Shown: positions 1 through 9,391 of the stretch, one piece after another
Position numbering within the stretch: the stretch's first letter is position 1
Layout of the letters: each line of letters starts with the position of its first letter
NCBI GenBank assembly: GCA_022566735.1
Contig: JADFIG010000006.1
Span: forward strand, 1 to 64,000
Length of the DNA stretch: 64,000 nt
DNA from: Pseudomonadota bacterium
Lineage (GTDB): Bacteria; Pseudomonadota; Gammaproteobacteria; Burkholderiales; Burkholderiaceae_C
Reading direction: 5' to 3'
Notes under the pieces: model-generated
The model's input: only the letters and a program-made list of their open reading frames with translations
The model's database searches: none
What the model was told of the DNA's origin: nothing
Program-made: the position numbers and the translations under genes

Positions 1-1551
1 GGCATGGTCGTCCTGGGTGCGTACGATGGCGGGCACCTGCGGCGCATGGGTGTGGACGTGGTCCAGCACCTTGAGCGCACCGGCCACGTCGAGGTAGGTG
101 ATGACCACAGCACTGGCACGCGCCAGCCCGGCGGCCATCAGGGCCTGCAGACGTGCGGCATCGCCATAGACCACGCTGTTGCCCGCGGCGACGGCCTGGC
201 GCACCCGGTCGGGGTCCAGATCCAGCGCCAGATAGGGAATCTTCTCGCCCTCCAGCATGCGCGCCAGGTTCTGGCCGCAACGCCCATAGCCGCAGATGAT
301 CACATGGCCGCTGGTGCCGATGGACTGGCGCGCGATGGTGGTCATCTGCAGCGACTGCTGCAGCCACTCGCTGGACACCAGGCGCAGCACGATGCGGTTG
401 CTGTACATGATGATGAAGGGCGTGGCCAGCATGGACAGCACCATGGACGCCAGCACGGGGTTGAGCATGTCGGCCTCGATCAGGCCGCGCTGGTAGGTCT
501 GGGTCAGCAGCACGAAGCCGAACTCGCCCGCCTGGGTCAGGTACAGGCCCGTGCGCAGTGAGACCCCCATGCTTGCGCCCATGGCCCGCGTCAGCGCCGT
601 GATCAGGAGCAGCTTGAGCAGCAGCGAACAGGCCAGCAACATCAGCACGAAGGGCCAACGTTGCCAGACGATGCTCCAGTCCAGCAGCATGCCGATGGTG
701 ATGAAGAACAGGCCCAGCAGCACGTCGTGGAAGGGGCGGATATCGCTCTCCACCTGATGCTTGTACTCGGTTTCCGCGATCAGCATCCCGGCGACGAAGG
801 CACCCAGCGCCAGGCTCAATCCGGCCAGCTCGGTCAGCCAGGCCAGACCCAGCGTGATCAGCAGCAGGTTGAGCATGAAAAGCTCGTTGTTCTTGTGCCG
901 TGCCACCAGGGTCAGCCAGCGGCGCATGATGCGCTGGCCGCCCATGAGCAGCAGTGCCAGCAGAGCCACGGCCTTGACGAGAGCCAGGCCCAGGGCCTGG
1001 AACATTTCCTGCGCCGGACTGCCCAGAGCGGGGATCAGCACCAGCAGCGGCACCACGGCCAGATCCTGGAACAGCAGAATGCCCATGACCCGCTTGCCGT
1101 GCTCGGATTCCAGCTCCAGACGGTCGGCCATGAGCTTGACCACGATGGCCGTGCTGCTCATGGCCATGACCCCCGCCAGCGCCAGCCCGGCTTGCCAGCT
1201 GATGGACCAGAGCGCCGGAAACAGCAGCTGCAGCACATGGGCGCCTGCCATGGTCAGCATCATGGTCAGCAGCACCTGCAGCAGGCCCAGGCCGAACACA
1301 TGGCGCCGCATGGCGCGCAGCCGCGGCAGGTTGAATTCCAGCCCGATGGCGAACATCAGGAACACGACGCCGAATTCGGCCAGGTGGCTGATGTCCTCCG
1401 AATTCTGGGCCAGGGCCAGCGCGTTGGGGCCGATGACCACGCCCACGGCCAGGTAGCCCAGCATGGGCGGGAGCTTCATCAGCCGGCACAGCACCACGCC
1501 GACGACGGCCGCAAAGAGATAGAGAAGCGTCAGATCGAGCGTGGAGGCCAT
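1..1551 (-). CDS. Kef-type monovalent cation:proton antiporter with C-terminal TrkA-N (RCK) domain, truncated at window start
   Basis: Own minus-strand translation: MASTLDLTLLYLFAAVVGVVLCRLMKLPPMLGYLAVGVVIGPNAL...EFGVVFLMFAIGLEFNLPRL...GHVIICGYGRCGQNLARML; absent from ORF track because it runs off the edge. Confidence 0.9.
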   Translation of the reverse strand, partial: MASTLDLTLLYLFAAVVGVVLCRLMKLPPMLGYLAVGVVIGPNALALAQNSEDISHLAEFGVVFLMFAIGLEFNLPRLRAMRRHVFGLGLLQVLLTMMLTMAGAHVLQLLFPALWSISWQAGLALAGVMAMSSTAIVVKLMADRLELESEHGKRVMGILLFQDLAVVPLLVLIPALGSPAQEMFQALGLALVKAVALLALLLMGGQRIMRRWLTLVARHKNNELFMLNLLLITLGLAWLTELAGLSLALGAFVAGMLIAETEYKHQVESDIRPFHDVLLGLFFITIGMLLDWSIVWQRWPFVLMLLACSLLLKLLLITALTRAMGASMGVSLRTGLYLTQAGEFGFVLLTQTYQRGLIEADMLNPVLASMVLSMLATPFIIMYSNRIVLRLVSSEWLQQSLQMTTIARQSIGTSGHVIICGYGRCGQNLARMLEGEKIPYLALDLDPDRVRQAVAAGNSVVYGDAARLQALMAAGLARASAVVITYLDVAGALKVLDHVHTHAPQVPAIVRTQDDHA

Positions 1552-1631
1552 GTTGTCCCTAGAATCACCCGATCCTAACTGCCGCAGGGTGCCATCGCGA
1601 CAAAGTCGGCGCGGCCCCCCGAAATCTCTCC

Positions 1632-2639
1632 GTGAGCCATTCCCCGTCGTCCGCTGCACCGTCTGCCGTCCTGCTCGACCTGGCCCGCCAGGCCCTGGAC
1701 ATCGAAGCCCGCGCCCTGCAGGAATTGCGCGCACGCCTGGACGGCGAAGCCGGTGCCGCCTTCGCCCGCGCCGTGCAGGCCGTGCTGGGCAGCCGCGGCC
1801 GCGTGGCCGTGATGGGCATGGGCAAGAGCGGCCACGTGGGCCGCAAGATCGCCGCCACGCTGGCCTCCACCGGCACGCCGGCGCTGTTCGTGCACCCGGC
1901 CGAGGCCCACCACGGCGACCTCGGCATGGTCCAGCCGGGCGACGTCGTGCTGGCGATCTCCAACTCCGGCGAAAGCGAGGAGCTCACCGCGCTGCTGCCC
2001 GTGCTCAAGCGCCAGGGCGTCACCCTGATCGCCATGACCGGCAAGCCGGCGTCCTCGCTGGCCCGCCACGCCGACATCGTGCTCGACAGCGCCGTGGCCC
2101 AGGAGGCCTGCCCGCTCAACCTCGCGCCCACCGCCAGCACGACCACGCAGATGGCCCTGGGCGACGCCCTGGCCGTGGTGCTGCTCGACGCCCGCGGCTT
2201 CAAGGCCGAAGACTTCGCGCGCTCCCACCCGGGCGGTTCGCTGGGCCGCAAGCTGCTGACCCACCTGCGCGACGTCATGCGTTCGGGCGATGCCGTGCCC
2301 CGTGTGACCCCCGATGCGGGCTTCGGCGAGGTGATGTCCGAGATGAGCCGCAAGGGCCTGGGCGCCACCGCCGTGGTCGATGCCGAAGGCCGCCTGCTGG
2401 GCATCTTCACCGACGGCGACCTGCGCCGCAAGATCGAGGCCGGCGTGGACCTGCGCGTCCTCCACGCCCGCGAGCTCATGACCGCCTCGCCGCGCACCAT
2501 CCGCGACGACGTGCTCGCCGCCGAAGCCGTGGCCCTGATGGAAGCCCACCGCATCAACACCCTGCTGGTGAGCGATGCCCACGGCCAGCTGGTCGGGGCG
2601 GTCAGCACCAACGACCTGATGCGCGCCAAGGTGATCTGA
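1632..2639 (+). CDS. kdsD: Arabinose-5-phosphate isomerase (SIS + CBS domains)
   Basis: VAVMGMGKSGHVGRKIAATLASTGTPALFVHPAEAHHGDLGM...; followed directly by kdsC and lptC. Confidence 0.93.
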   Translation: MSHSPSSAAPSAVLLDLARQALDIEARALQELRARLDGEAGAAFARAVQAVLGSRGRVAVMGMGKSGHVGRKIAATLASTGTPALFVHPAEAHHGDLGMVQPGDVVLAISNSGESEELTALLPVLKRQGVTLIAMTGKPASSLARHADIVLDSAVAQEACPLNLAPTASTTTQMALGDALAVVLLDARGFKAEDFARSHPGGSLGRKLLTHLRDVMRSGDAVPRVTPDAGFGEVMSEMSRKGLGATAVVDAEGRLLGIFTDGDLRRKIEAGVDLRVLHARELMTASPRTIRDDVLAAEAVALMEAHRINTLLVSDAHGQLVGAVSTNDLMRAKVI

Positions 2640-2662
2640 CCCGAGCCCAAGAAAGCGCCGCC

Positions 2663-3268
2663 ATGCGAGCCCTGACCCCGTCCCTGTCCTTCCCCGCGGC
2701 CCTGCGCCACCACGCGCAAGGCATCCGCGCGGCCATCTTCGACGTCGACGGCGTGCTCACCGACGGCACCCTGTTCATCAGCGAAGCCGGCGAGACCCTC
2801 AAGGCCTTCCACGCCCTCGACGGCCACGGCCTCAAGCTGCTGGCCCAGGGTGGCATCACGCCCATCGTCATCACCGGCCGCGATTCGCCCGCGGTGCGCC
2901 GCCGCCTGAAGGACCTCGGCCTCGTGCATGCCGTGTTCGGCGCCCATGACAAGCTGGCCGCCGCCGAGCCGCTGCTGGCGCAGTCCGGCCTGGCGTGGTC
3001 GCAGGTGGCGGTGATGGGCGACGACTGGCCCGACCTGCCCCTGCTGGTGCGCGCCGGCCTGGCCGTGGCGCCGGCCAATGCCCATGCCGAGGTCAAGGCC
3101 GTGGCCCACCACGTCAGCCAGCTCAAGGGCGGGCAGGGTGCCGCGCGCGAGTGCTGCGACCTGCTGCTGTGGGCCACGGGCTGCTACGAGGCCTTGCTGC
3201 ACGGCCACCTGGAGACGCTCGACACCAATGTCCCCGCGGCGCAAGCGCGCCCTGGAGCGCAGCCATGA
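2663..3268 (+). CDS. kdsC: 3-deoxy-D-manno-octulosonate 8-phosphate phosphatase (HAD)
   Basis: IRAAIFDVDGVLTDGTLFISEAGETLKAFHALDGHGLKLL...VAVMGDDWPDLPLL. Confidence 0.92.
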   Translation: MRALTPSLSFPAALRHHAQGIRAAIFDVDGVLTDGTLFISEAGETLKAFHALDGHGLKLLAQGGITPIVITGRDSPAVRRRLKDLGLVHAVFGAHDKLAAAEPLLAQSGLAWSQVAVMGDDWPDLPLLVRAGLAVAPANAHAEVKAVAHHVSQLKGGQGAARECCDLLLWATGCYEALLHGHLETLDTNVPAAQARPGAQP

Positions 3269-3909
3269 GCGCCGCCCATCGCGGACCCGACTGGCTGGCG
3301 CGCCTGCAATCGGCCCTGCCGCTGGCGGTCGCTGCCGGCCTGGCGGGCTTTTCGTGGTGGCTGGTGTCCTCGTCGCCGGCGCCGCGCCAGTCGGTGCAGC
3401 AGGCCCGGGCCGATGACCGCCCCGATTACATCCTCCACCACGCCCGCATCGCCCGCTTCGACGAGCGCGGCCGCCTTGAGGCCGTGATGGACGGCGACAC
3501 CATGCGCCACCGGCCGGTGTCGAACGCGATGGAAGTCGATGCCATGGTGCTGTCGGCCCGCCATGCCGATGGCCGCAGCCTGCACGCCACGGCGCAGCGC
3601 GGCGAATGGGTGGAACCGACGGGCATGGTCACCCTCAGCGGTGGAGCCGATGTGCGCATGATGCCCGCGCCGGGCACGGCGAGCGCCTCGGGCGAGGCGG
3701 GCACCGGCCTGCGCCCCGGCACCACGCGCGTGGTGGGCGAGGGCCTGAGCCTGGACACCCGGGGCCGCGTGGTGACGTCGACCCTGCCCGTGACGATGAC
3801 CCAGGATGGCAGCGAAGTCCGCGGCCAGACCCTCCGGCACGACGACGTGGCCGGGCTGACCCAGCTGGGTGGGCGGGTGCACGGCCGGCTGGAGAGCCGA
3901 CCGCGCTGA
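3265..3909 (+). CDS. lptC: LPS export ABC transporter periplasmic protein LptC
   Basis: Single N-terminal TM, DYILHHARIARFDERGRLEAVMDGDTMRHRP...; ATGA overlap with kdsC. Confidence 0.85.
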   Translation: MSAAHRGPDWLARLQSALPLAVAAGLAGFSWWLVSSSPAPRQSVQQARADDRPDYILHHARIARFDERGRLEAVMDGDTMRHRPVSNAMEVDAMVLSARHADGRSLHATAQRGEWVEPTGMVTLSGGADVRMMPAPGTASASGEAGTGLRPGTTRVVGEGLSLDTRGRVVTSTLPVTMTQDGSEVRGQTLRHDDVAGLTQLGGRVHGRLESRPR

Positions 3910-3933
3910 GTTCAGGCGAGCGGGGGGCTCGGC

Positions 3934-4419
3934 TCAGTCGTGACCGTGGCCCTTGCCATGGCCGCGACCACGACCGCGGCCCGGACCGTCATCGCGGTCG
4001 CCCCGGTCGTCACGGCGGTAGCGTTCGTCGCGGCCATGGTCATGGCGGTCGTGATCGTGGTCGTAGCGGTCACCGTAGGCGGGCGGGCGCTCGCGCAGGA
4101 AATACACCGGCTGGCCGCAGGCGTTGTACTGGCCGCAGTAGCGACCCCAGTTCTTGGAGTGGCCCGGCGGCACGAACATGTAGATGGGACGCTGGCGGGC
4201 GCCGTAGGGCGACTGCTGGATGATGACCGGCTGCGGGTAGAGCAGCACCGGGGGTTGGTCGCCGAGGTCCACGCGGCCATAGAAGCCGGGTTGGCTGACG
4301 CTGACGCTGACACCGACGTTGGTGTTGGCTTGCGCTGCAGACACAGCGCCCAGCAGGCCCCATGCGGTTGTGGCGGCCATGGCGGCCAGGCGGGTCAGGG
4401 AGTTCCGGGAAATCGACAT
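3934..4419 (-). CDS. Exported protein with His/Asp/Arg/Gly-rich C-terminal tail
   Basis: Signal peptide (MSISRNSLTRLAAMAATTAWGLLGAVSAAQA) and tail DRYDHDHDRHDHGRDERYRRDDRGDRDDGPGRGRGRGHGKGHGHD. Confidence 0.7.
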   Translation of the reverse strand: MSISRNSLTRLAAMAATTAWGLLGAVSAAQANTNVGVSVSVSQPGFYGRVDLGDQPPVLLYPQPVIIQQSPYGARQRPIYMFVPPGHSKNWGRYCGQYNACGQPVYFLRERPPAYGDRYDHDHDRHDHGRDERYRRDDRGDRDDGPGRGRGRGHGKGHGHD

Positions 4420-4544
4420 GGTGTGATCCTGCAAGTGCCTGCAGCGCGGGGCCGCAGGCGTTGACAACATGAAGCCGACATTCTGCAAGAGAGGGCGCGG
4501 CCCCGGGTTTCCAGATGTCATGGCCCTGTCTTAACGCCCCAGGC

Positions 4545-4575
4545 AAACAAAAAGGCGACACCGCCGGGTGTCGCC
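4545..4575 (-). terminator. Rho-independent terminator of the RRM-protein gene
   Basis: Minus strand: GGCGACACC-cggc-GGTGTCGCC followed by TTTTTGTTT. Confidence 0.8.
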
Positions 4576-4636
4576 TCCGTGAAGATGTGCAAGCGTGGGA
4601 TTCAGGCTTGCCTCATCTTGATGATCCGTGGCGGGA

Positions 4637-5071
4637 TCAGTAGCCGCCGCGGCCGTAGCCACCGCCGCCGTCGCCACGGCCACCGCCGTAGCCGCCACCG
4701 CCGCCTTCGCGACGGCCACCACCGTAGCCACCGCCACCGCCGCCGCCTTCACGGCGACCGCCGCCGAAGCCGCCACCGCCATTGCCACCACCGTAGGGGC
4801 TGCGGAAGCCAGCGGGACGCTCTTCGCGGGGGCGGGCTTCGTTCACGACGACAGCGCGGCCAGCCACGGGTTGGCCGTTCAGGCCGTTGATGGCGGCTTG
4901 CGCTTCAGCGTCAGAGCCCATTTCGACGAAACCGAAGCCCTTGGAGCGGCCAGTTTCGCGGTCCATCATGACCTTGGCAGAAGTGACGGCGCCGAAGGGA
5001 GAGAAAGCGTCTTGCAGATCCTGATCGCGCACGCTGTAGGCCAGGTTGCCCACATAAAGTTTGTTGCCCAC
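4637..5071 (-). CDS. RNA-binding protein: single RRM plus Gly/Arg/Tyr-rich tail
   Basis: MGNKLYVGNLAYSVRDQDLQDAFSPFGAVTSAKVMMDRETGRSKGFGFVEM (RNP2/RNP1) and repeated GGGRREGGGGGGGYGG. Confidence 0.92.
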   Translation of the reverse strand: MGNKLYVGNLAYSVRDQDLQDAFSPFGAVTSAKVMMDRETGRSKGFGFVEMGSDAEAQAAINGLNGQPVAGRAVVVNEARPREERPAGFRSPYGGGNGGGGFGGGRREGGGGGGGYGGGRREGGGGGYGGGRGDGGGGYGRGGY

Positions 5072-5268
5072 GAGAGAGCCCCTTTCAAAGTAACAAAGTA
5101 ACCATGTGGAGCTTCAACCCATCAGGACCCATTCCAAAGACGGTGCCGCTTCCAGACACAGACCGAACCATTATGGGTGAAGCCCAGGGGTTCGACCAGC
5201 GTTTTGCACCCTAATTTTTGAATGGATGTCAACCATTGATGCGCATGTGGCGGGGAACCCGCAGGTTT

Positions 5269-5290
5269 TCATAGGGGCTAGCCCCTATGA
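5269..5290. repeat. 22-bp perfect palindrome TCATAGGGGCTAGCCCCTATGA
   Basis: Read directly; intergenic, upstream of the membrane protein at 5364. Confidence 0.9.
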
Positions 5291-5363
5291 TCGGCCCTCA
5301 TTTAGCCATTGTCGTGGGGGGGTGAAGGCTGTTTTGCCCCCCGCGCGAGCGGGGATTGACGCC

Positions 5364-6326
5364 ATGCCCACCACACCGCCCCTGACCGAGTCCCCGCCTG
5401 CCGCCGTGGCGCGGCCGCGCCGTTTCGATTGGTGGCAGGCGCTGGTGCGGGTGCTGTCGAGCATCGAGGCGGTGCGCGATGGCCGCGCCATGTACGTCCT
5501 GCTGGCGGCGTTCTGCGGGGCCGGCCTGGCGACGGCCTCGGCGATGGCCTCCTTCGGGCGGGGGCAACTCCCCTGGGCCATCGGCCAGGGCGCGGCGGCC
5601 TTGTTCATCCTGTTTTACGGGGCCAACGCGGCCGGCCTGCTGCTGATGGACCGTGCCATGGGGCGGCCGCCGCGGGATGTGGCCGACGCCATCGTCGATG
5701 CGCTGGGCATCGGCCACCGGGTGCTGCTGGCCCTGGCGACGATGCTGCTGCTGGCGCTGTGCCTGGCCGGCGGCCTGCTGGGGCTGTACTGGCTGAGCGG
5801 CTTGCCGGGCATCGGGCCGTGGTTGTTCGTGTTGGTGGTGCCGGTCACGGTGCTGATCATCGGGCTGGCGGCGCTGGCCGCGGTGGCCGTGGTCGCGCCC
5901 CTGACCGGCCCGACGGTGTGGGCCGGGGCGCCATCCCGGCAGGCGGTCCGCACCTTGCTGCGCCTGGTCCGTGAGCGCCTCTTGCACGCGGCCGTGCTGG
6001 TGGGGGCCTTGAGCCTGGCCACCGGCGTGGTCGGTGCGGCCACCAGCGCCATGGTGCTGCTGGGCGGGCGGGTCATGGCCGAGGCCTCGGTGTTCATGCT
6101 CGGGGTGGACATCCCGCCCGAGGCCTTGATGGCCGGCCTGTTCGGGCGCACGGTGCAGATCGCCAACGTGGCGGCCGTGCCGGCCAAGGCGCTGGGCTAC
6201 ATCTCCGCGGCCACGGTGGGCGGCGGCATGGTGTTCGCGCTGGCGCTGGTGCTGCCCACGCTGGTCTACCTGCGCGGGGTCTGCGAGGTCTACCTGGCTT
6301 TGCGCGCGGCCGAGGCCGAGCACTGA
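5364..6326 (+). CDS. Integral membrane protein of unknown function (~6 TM segments)
   Basis: Multiple hydrophobic segments (VLLALATMLLLALCLAGGLLGLYWL; WLFVLVVPVTVLIIGLAALAAVAVVAPL). Confidence 0.8.
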   Translation: MPTTPPLTESPPAAVARPRRFDWWQALVRVLSSIEAVRDGRAMYVLLAAFCGAGLATASAMASFGRGQLPWAIGQGAAALFILFYGANAAGLLLMDRAMGRPPRDVADAIVDALGIGHRVLLALATMLLLALCLAGGLLGLYWLSGLPGIGPWLFVLVVPVTVLIIGLAALAAVAVVAPLTGPTVWAGAPSRQAVRTLLRLVRERLLHAAVLVGALSLATGVVGAATSAMVLLGGRVMAEASVFMLGVDIPPEALMAGLFGRTVQIANVAAVPAKALGYISAATVGGGMVFALALVLPTLVYLRGVCEVYLALRAAEAEH

Positions 6327-6335
6327 GCCCTGCGC

Positions 6336-7181
6336 TCAGAAGTGCGAGAGGTAGCCGCCGTCCACGGCCAGCGTCTGCCCGGTCACGTAGCTGGCGGCAC
6401 TGCTGGCCAAGAAGACCACGGCCCCGGCGATTTCCTGCGGACGGCCCCAGCGGCCCAGGGAGGTGCGCCTTGACAGCCACTGCGCCACGTCGGCATCGGC
6501 CACCATCCTGGCATTGGCTTCGGTGGCGAAGTAGCCGGGCGCCACGGCGTTGACGGTGATGCCGCGCGGACCCAGCTCCGCGGCCAGGGCCCGGGTGGCG
6601 GCGTCGAGCCCGCCCTTGGCCACGGTGTAGGCCACGTCGCCGGCGCGCGAGATGGGCCCGGCGATCGAGGTGATGTTGACGATGCGGGCGCGGCCGGAGG
6701 CACAGGCGCCGCCCTCGGCCATCAGCTGGGCGGCCTCGCGCGCCAGGGCCAGGGGCGCGACCAGGTTGGTGTCGAGCAGGCGGCGGATGTCGTCGAGCGC
6801 GAAGTCGTCCAGGGCGCGGCGGTCGCGCTGCCCGACGTTGTTGACGAGGATGTCGAGCCCGCCATGCAGGGCGCGCAAGCGTGCCAGGGCGGCCTGGCGT
6901 GCGCCGTCGTCGGCGATGTCGAAGGGCAGGGTGCCGACGGGATGGGCGGCGTGCGTGGCCGAGACCTCCGCGCGGATGCGCCGGGCCGCGACCTGCAGGG
7001 CGGCTTCGTCGCGGCCGTTGAGCCAGACGTGGGCACCGGCCTGCGCCAGGCCCAGCGCGATCTCGAAGCCCAGGCCGCGCGCGGCCCCGCTGACCAGGGC
7101 GATGCGGCCGTCGAGGCGGAAGGGGTGGGCGCCGGGGCTGAGGGTGGGGCTGGGGGTGTCGTTCGGGGTCGGTGCGGCCAT
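6336..7181 (-). CDS. SDR-family NAD(P)-dependent oxidoreductase
   Basis: FRLDGRIALVSGAARGLGFEIALGLAQAGA...ILVNNVGQRD...YTVAKGGLDAATRALAAELGPRGITVNAVAPGYFATE. Confidence 0.92.
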   Translation of the reverse strand: MAAPTPNDTPSPTLSPGAHPFRLDGRIALVSGAARGLGFEIALGLAQAGAHVWLNGRDEAALQVAARRIRAEVSATHAAHPVGTLPFDIADDGARQAALARLRALHGGLDILVNNVGQRDRRALDDFALDDIRRLLDTNLVAPLALAREAAQLMAEGGACASGRARIVNITSIAGPISRAGDVAYTVAKGGLDAATRALAAELGPRGITVNAVAPGYFATEANARMVADADVAQWLSRRTSLGRWGRPQEIAGAVVFLASSAASYVTGQTLAVDGGYLSHF

Positions 7182-7241
7182 GCCATGATTGTGCGCGCGC
7201 CCCGGGTGCGCCTTGCCGACCCGAACCTTGTCTTGCAGTCC

Positions 7242-7661
7242 ATGGCCTCGTCCACCGATCCGTCCCCCTTGTCGCCCGACGCCCCTTGCCCCTGTGGGCG
7301 GGGCCCGCGCTACGCCGACTGTTGCGGGCGCTACCACGCGGGCCCGCTGCACTTGCTGGCGCCGGATCCGGAGTCCCTCATGCGCTCGCGCTACAGCGCC
7401 TTCGTGCTGGACCTGCGCGACTACCTGATGGCGACCTGGCACCCCGACCACCGTCCTGACGCCATCGGGCCTCCTGAGGCTGGCTTGCGCTGGCTGGGGC
7501 TGGAGGTGAAGTCGGTGCGGTTGAACGGCCCCGATGCGGGCGAGGTCAGCTTCGTGGCGCGCAGCAAGCTGGACGGGCGGGCCCACCGCCTGGTGGAGCG
7601 CAGCGCTTTCGTGCGTGAAGGCGGGCGCTGGCTGTACACCCGGGCCCTGGACGCGGCCTGA
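7242..7661 (+). CDS. YchJ-family protein with SEC-C motif
   Basis: CPCGRGPRYADCCGRYHAGP...LMRSRYSAFVLDLRDYLMATWH. Confidence 0.88.
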   Translation: MASSTDPSPLSPDAPCPCGRGPRYADCCGRYHAGPLHLLAPDPESLMRSRYSAFVLDLRDYLMATWHPDHRPDAIGPPEAGLRWLGLEVKSVRLNGPDAGEVSFVARSKLDGRAHRLVERSAFVREGGRWLYTRALDAA

Positions 7662-7813
7662 CGTTGGCGCGGTGCCCCGGGTGTGCGGGGGTGATCCCGA
7701 GGGGTTTAACGCGACCCGAAAGGGCTTCCCCGGGCGACAAGGCCCGGGCTTCTCACTAAGGTGGCGGGCACCGCTTGTTGGACCCGCAGCCCGCCCACGC
7801 GAGGAAGCCCGCC

Positions 7814-9019
7814 ATGCTCGACAAACTCAACGTCATCCAGACCATGATGGCCGCCCTGGGCGCCGCGGCCGTGGCCATCACCGCGCTGGAGGGGGTGCTC
7901 ATCGGCCGTCGGGCGGGCGGGTGCCACGGCCGCGAGCCTTACGACTGGGCTGCCTTCTGGACCACCGTGCGCATCAACCTGTGGCGGGTGGTGGTGGAGG
8001 CCATCCCGATGGGGGCGGTGCTGGGCGCCTCGTTGCCCCTGGGCGACTGGATGTACGCCCACCGCCTGTGGACCGTGCCGATGGACTCGGCCTGGGGCTG
8101 GGTGGCGATGTTCTTCTGCACCGAGTTCTTCTATTACTGGATGCACCGCGCCGGCCACCGCATCCGCTGGTACTGGGCATCGCACCAGGTGCACCATTCG
8201 GGCAACCAGTACAACCTGGCCGCGGCCTTCCGCCAGTCGATCACCGGCAAGGTGACGGGGGGCTTCGTGTTCTTCGCGCCGCAGTGCCTGCTGGGCTTCT
8301 CGCCGGACGCGGTGCTGATCTCCTACGGGCTCAACCTCGTCTACCAGTTCTGGATCCACACCGACCTGGTGTCCAGGCTGGGCTGGATGGAGGGCGTCTT
8401 CAACACGCCTTCCGCGCACCGGGTGCACCACGCGGCCAACGTCGAGTACCTGGACTGCAACTACGGCGGCACCATCATGCTGTTCGACCGGCTGTTCGGC
8501 ACCTACGTGGCGGAGCGCGAGGGCGTGCCCATCCGCTACGGCCTGGTCAAGCCGCAGACCTCGCGCAGCGCCCTGTGGGTGTGCCTGGCCGAATGGGTGG
8601 CCATGCTGCGCGACCTGCGGCGCGCGCGGGGGCCGGGCGAGGTCCTGGGCCGGCTGTTCGGGCCGCCGGGGTGGGCGCCGGACGGCCAGGGCCTGAGCAC
8701 CGAGGGCCTGCGCCAGCAGATGCGGGCCCTGAGCGGCCGCGCCGAGGGGGTGCCACCCCTGTGGCTGCTGGAGGGGCGGGGACCGACCGGCTTTCAGCCG
8801 CGAGGCGGCCTTGCGGCAACGGATGTGAGCGGCGCGCGGCCTTGGGCGTCCGCGTTGCCGGCATCGCCCACGCAGGTGAGGGCCTCCAGGCGAGCCAGCC
8901 AGTGCAGGGCCTGCTCGCGGGTGTCGCCACACATCTCGGCGGAGGGCTGCAGCGAGCCGCAGACCGCCGGACGTTCGGGCCGCCCGAACAGGCGGCAGCG
9001 CAGGTCCGTGTCCAGCTGA
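7814..9019 (+). CDS. Sterol desaturase / fatty acid hydroxylase family protein
   Basis: His motifs [28 protein letters not shown] and several TM segments. Confidence 0.88.
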   Translation: MLDKLNVIQTMMAALGAAAVAITALEGVLIGRRAGGCHGREPYDWAAFWTTVRINLWRVVVEAIPMGAVLGASLPLGDWMYAHRLWTVPMDSAWGWVAMFFCTEFFYYWMHRAGHRIRWYWASHQVHHSGNQYNLAAAFRQSITGKVTGGFVFFAPQCLLGFSPDAVLISYGLNLVYQFWIHTDLVSRLGWMEGVFNTPSAHRVHHAANVEYLDCNYGGTIMLFDRLFGTYVAEREGVPIRYGLVKPQTSRSALWVCLAEWVAMLRDLRRARGPGEVLGRLFGPPGWAPDGQGLSTEGLRQQMRALSGRAEGVPPLWLLEGRGPTGFQPRGGLAATDVSGARPWASALPASPTQVRASRRASQCRACSRVSPHISAEGCSEPQTAGRSGRPNRRQRRSVSS

Positions 9020-9120
9020 GGGCAGGGCACGCCGGCGGGTTTGCCGTGAGGCAGGCCGGGCAGGGGGGAAGATATCGAGGGCGCGATGCAGCAGGCCGCG
9101 CAGCCGGGTCGGCAGTCCAT
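8794..9120 (-). CDS. YkgJ-family cysteine-cluster protein
   Basis: [57 protein letters not shown]. Confidence 0.82.
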   Translation of the reverse strand: MDCRPGCAACCIAPSISSPLPGLPHGKPAGVPCPQLDTDLRCRLFGRPERPAVCGSLQPSAEMCGDTREQALHWLARLEALTCVGDAGNADAQGRAPLTSVAARPPRG

Positions 9121-9391
9121 GCGCGCATTGTGGGGCAGCCGGTGCCGCAACCCACGAGGCCGGCCAGGCCGCACACCGTGCCAGCAAAGGGATCCCTGAG
9201 TGAATCGTTCGCGATGACAGCGAATGACACCACTGTAGTGGGTTGGCATGACAATTTGTCGGGAGAAGGGCGCCGGGGCATTGGCCATGGCGCCCTCAGG
9301 CAGAGGTGTTGCCGCTAGAATGGAAGGTTGCCCAAAAATGAGGCAATCTGAACTGAAGGCCGGAACCGAAGGCCGGAACTGTGAGGCGCCC

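Noticed and set aside
4-1578. Several plus-strand ORFs at the left edge
   Set aside because: Antisense to the truncated Kef antiporter on the minus strand
4628-5101. Ala/Thr/Val-rich plus-strand ORF
   Set aside because: Antisense to the Gly-rich RRM gene; its repetitiveness comes from the GGC/GGT codons opposite
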